Source of the DNA: Symbiodinium natans
Lineage: Eukaryota; Sar; Dinophyceae; Suessiales; Symbiodiniaceae
DNA: 47,500 nucleotides
Assembly: GCA_905221605.1 (NCBI GenBank)
Contig: CAJNDS010002335.1
Span: 1,254,887-1,302,386 of the forward strand
Reading direction: 5' to 3'
The position numbers and the translations under genes were made by a program. Positions 45,418 through 47,500 of the stretch are shown here, piece after piece (the stretch's first letter is position 1; every line of letters begins with the position of its first letter). Below the pieces are notes generated by a model. The model saw only the letters and a list, made by a program, of their open reading frames with translations. It was not told the origin of the DNA and did not search any database.

Positions 45418-45482
45418 AAATTTAGGGTTTAGGGTTTAGGGTTCAGGGCATTTCAGGGCTTAGGGTTTAGGGTTTAGGGTTG
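45418..45482 (+). repeat. TTTAGGG array
   Basis: About eight units, interrupted. Confidence 0.85.
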
Positions 45483-45662
45483 GGTTGGGTCTATACGCAG
45501 GGTTGGTGCTCAGAACGGAGGAAGGGTGCTAAGTGGTTCTCGTGTGCATCTTCCGCCAGACGGTCGACCGTCATGCGTAGTGGATGATAACAATTGTCGA
45601 TTTTGTGGCGCCCGAAATGCATGAATGTGTATACCTATATTTATATACATATGTATGTATGA

Positions 45663-45862
45663 ATGAATGTATGTCTATCTATGTCCATGTCTATGTCTAT
45701 GTCTATGTCTATGTCTATGTCTATGTCTATGTCTATGTCTATCTCTATGTCTATATCTATGTCTATGCCTATCTCTATGTCTATGTCCATCTCTATGTCT
45801 ATGTCTACGTCTATGTCTGTGTCTGTGTCTATCTCTATGTCTATGTCTATGCCTATGTATAT
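45663..45862. repeat. CTATGT hexamer microsatellite
   Basis: About 30 units with CTATCT, CTATGC and CTGTGT variants. The long frames across it are artefacts of the period of six. Confidence 0.95.
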
Positions 45863-45872
45863 GTATGTACAG

Positions 45873-45971
45873 ACATTCATTCTCATCGAGACGCCTCCGC
45901 CAAAACAAGTGCATAATTTGGACCAATTGGTTCTAATCACATGGACGCTCGCACTAGTTTTGGCACATAAG
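45873..45971 (+). CDS. 33-codon exon with hydrophobic end
   Basis: ATGTACAG acceptor right after the microsatellite, donor AAG|GTTCAG, phase 0 both ends. Reads TFILIETPPPKQVHNLDQLV then LITWTLALVLAHK. The last 14 residues are membrane-like. Confidence 0.45.
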
Positions 45972-46059
45972 GTTCAGGATTTAGGCTTTAGCGTTTAGGG
46001 CAGGGCTTAACCCAAACCCTAAGCCTGAAGCCGATTCATCTACACTGACTCTTTTGTAG

Positions 46060-46104
46060 GCCAGCTCAGGGGAAGACTTTAATGGCTGGCCGCTTCGACC
46101 CTGA
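46060..46104 (+). CDS. Short terminal exon
   Basis: CTGACTCTTTTGTAG acceptor; reads ASSGEDFNGWPLRP and TGA. Confidence 0.35.
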   Translation, partial: ASSGEDFNGWPLRP

Positions 46105-46422
46105 ACCGTCAACCCTGGACCCTGAAGCTTCAAGCAGCCCAAACAATCAACCCCATCCTAAAGGACAAACCCTGCAGCGCCTAGCCCAGGGCACTGAACC
46201 CTAAAGGAGGGTCCCCACTCCTGTAGGGATTTGGGGCTGATAGGGTTGAGGGGGTGTAGGCTTCAAGCCCTAAGCCCTAAGCAATCAATCTCAAATCCTG
46301 AAACCCGGCAGCACCCAACACACTCTCAACCCGCCGCAGACAACCTGGACCCTAAAGCTCTATAAAGCCCTAGGTAGGCCCCTGAACCCCTCAACCCAAG
46401 CCCCCCCCCCCCCCCACCTCAG

Positions 46423-46493
46423 GCCACGACAACTGGGGAACTTGGTGCCAAGTGTTGGCCTGGGGATCTTGCCCAGTGCATCTCGACTCGGCA
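46423..46493 (+). CDS. Cys module exon (AWGSCP) behind a poly-C tract
   Basis: A run of about 15 C then ACCTCAG as acceptor, G|GC start, donor GCA|GTTAAG. Reads GHDNWGTWCQVLAWGSCPVH then LDSA. AWGSCP is shared with 38,474-38,559. The frame continues open to TAG at about 46,530 if unspliced. Confidence 0.55.
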
Positions 46494-46499
46494 GTTAAG

Positions 46500-47230
46500 A
46501 GGCTGAGCAAACAAGCGTGCGGGTAGCATGGTCATGCGCTTAAAGGGTTTTTGTGCATATGCGTGGAAGGATAATGCTTCCCTTTTGCCCGTATTTGGAT
46601 TCTGGGCAACTCCAAATCGGGCACCCTGGGCACCCTGTTTGCAACAGGGTTCCCGGGCTGCCACGCAGATTCTGCGGTTTGGGTTTGGGGTTTCGGGTTT
46701 AGGATTTAGGGTTTTTGTATTTAGGGTTTAGGTCTAGGGTTTAGGGTCTGGGGAAAAACGGACCTGCAGCCCCTCCTCAAAAAAGGGTCCAACGGAAGAG
46801 GGAGGGTGGGGGGGAGGGTAAGCTTACTCGGCCTGCGGGTTGCGTCAAGGACCTGGCAATAAGAGTGTGTGGTTCAGGCTTGTGCTAGAGGGTCGAATCT
46901 TGCAGTTTATGCACTCACTAGTTTCAGTCTAGCTTGATATGCGGGTTTTTGTGTAGGGAATTACGGAGTCAGGTGCCCTGAAAGACCCCGCAAAGGGTTC
47001 TGTAGAAGGGATGTTAATTAAACCCTGCAGCCTAAACCCTAAATTCGAGAAACCTACCAAGTAGCCGGTTCCTTAAGTCCCTATCAAGAACTTTCTTGAT
47101 CGTATAGAAGTTGAAGCTTCTCTTGCGCCCCGGGCTCGTTGGACTTGGGGTCGCGTTGGAACCCAGGGTCGAGGGATTAGGATTTGGGGTTTGGGGTTTG
47201 GGGTTTGGGTTTAGGGTCAAAAGACAAGTC
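46500..47230. other. No firm gene
   Basis: An 81-codon minus frame (46,419-46,664) overlaps the Cys exon and looks like its shadow. The rest is degenerate telomeric sequence and unique DNA. Confidence 0.35.
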
Positions 47231-47236
47231 TTTTGG

Positions 47237-47331
47237 ATTAGTTACATAGTCCCTTACGAAGGATTTATGGGCCCTTGGGTTGTATTCGGTGGAAAAGGGG
47301 TGCATAAGGGCCCTTATCAAGGGACCATGTA
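47237..47331. mobile_element. Palindromic element family F
   Basis: TTACATAGTCCCTTACGAAG at the left, AAGGGACCATGTAA at the right; inner arms TTATGGGCCCTT and AAGGGCCCTTA. Confidence 0.55.
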
Positions 47332-47458
47332 AGTCGCCCAAGAGTTCACGCCTCCAAAGGCCTCAAGCCACAAAACCCGACAAAAGCGGTTCATGCAGCA
47401 GGCAGTGCACCACCGACCAGCTCCTTGGGCATCAGAATGGTCTCTCCTTGTAATTTCG

Positions 47459-47500
47459 CACCCTAAACCCTAAACCCTAAACCCTAAACCCTAAACCCTA
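47459..47500 (-). repeat. CCCTAAA array at the window edge
   Basis: Six perfect units cut by the window end. Nothing shows it is the chromosome end rather than another interstitial tract. Confidence 0.9.

Noticed and set aside
45584-45998. Several frames of 83-111 codons on both strands
   Set aside because: They follow the hexamer microsatellite; a period of six keeps every frame open.
1-47500. Recurrent peptides such as LNPKP, GFRV and LGFR
   Set aside because: These are translations of the telomeric repeat and not protein motifs.
1-47500. CRISPR-like regular spacing of repeats
   Set aside because: Repeat units are telomeric heptamers or palindromic elements with irregular spacing, in a eukaryotic setting.
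47459-47500. True chromosome end
   Set aside because: The tract is no different from dozens of internal ones and the window simply stops within it.

Overview
The window looks like nuclear DNA of a eukaryote, probably a microalga or protist whose telomere unit is TTTAGGG (seen in plants, green algae, dinoflagellates, chromerids and apicomplexans). I see no bacterial-style genes and I recognise no rRNA or tRNA gene. Interstitial TTTAGGG/CCCTAAA tracts occur every few hundred bases from end to end, mixed with poly-G/poly-C runs, microsatellites and short palindromic elements that look like non-autonomous DNA transposons. The species cannot be fixed from sequence alone.

Between the telomeric tracts lie short coding islands of about 20 to 150 nt. 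Many are bounded by AG and GT and read as small exons, mostly on the plus strand. About thirty of them, from 1.4 to 46.5 kb, encode cysteine-rich peptides with related motifs: [YF]C-x-P-x(3)-GC-x-C in exons near 19.5, 21.6 and 40.8 kb; AWGSCP near 38.5 and 46.4 kb; SWAAGC near 27.7 and 33.3 kb; DW-x(6-7)-TC near 26.0 and 44.1 kb. The simplest reading is one or more very long genes for a secreted or surface protein built of short Cys-rich modules, one module fragment per exon, with telomere-repeat introns. The alternative is a field of decayed exon copies.

Other coding units have better conventional structure: a three-exon unit at 10.7-11.4 kb, an AT-rich unit at 15.6-16.5 kb, a 222-residue coiled-coil reading frame ending at 20.6 kb, a 122-residue frame at 37.5 kb, and a minus-strand unit at 44.9-45.1 kb. 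Several terminal exons follow strong polypyrimidine-AG acceptors. In at least four places (11,153-11,221; 16,338-16,381; 25,601-25,700; 32,571-32,644) the sequence between two phase-compatible exons is wholly or largely telomeric repeat, with GTTTAG or GTGGAG as donor and a telomeric or adjoining AG as acceptor.

Tracts also sit inside duplicated target-like sequence (AGATCCCC at 9,861/9,889; a 13-mer at 18,053/18,254; GTGT at 40,138/40,243) and inside palindromic elements, which implies insertion of telomeric DNA into pre-existing sequence. Layout: 0-3.2 kb Cys-rich and other exons; 3.3-4.7 kb tandem arrays; 4.7-11.4 kb exons and elements; 11.4-12.1 kb a 150-bp duplication; 12.1-26.6 kb the densest exon field; 27-28.2 kb two palindromic elements and a G-rich block; 28.5-44.5 kb further exons and elements; 44.9-45.3 kb minus-strand gene; 45.6-47.5 kb microsatellite, last Cys-rich exon, and a CCCTAAA tract at the edge. 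GC-rich short frames are often open by chance, so single-exon calls are tentative; weight should go to shared motifs, splice sites and phase agreement.
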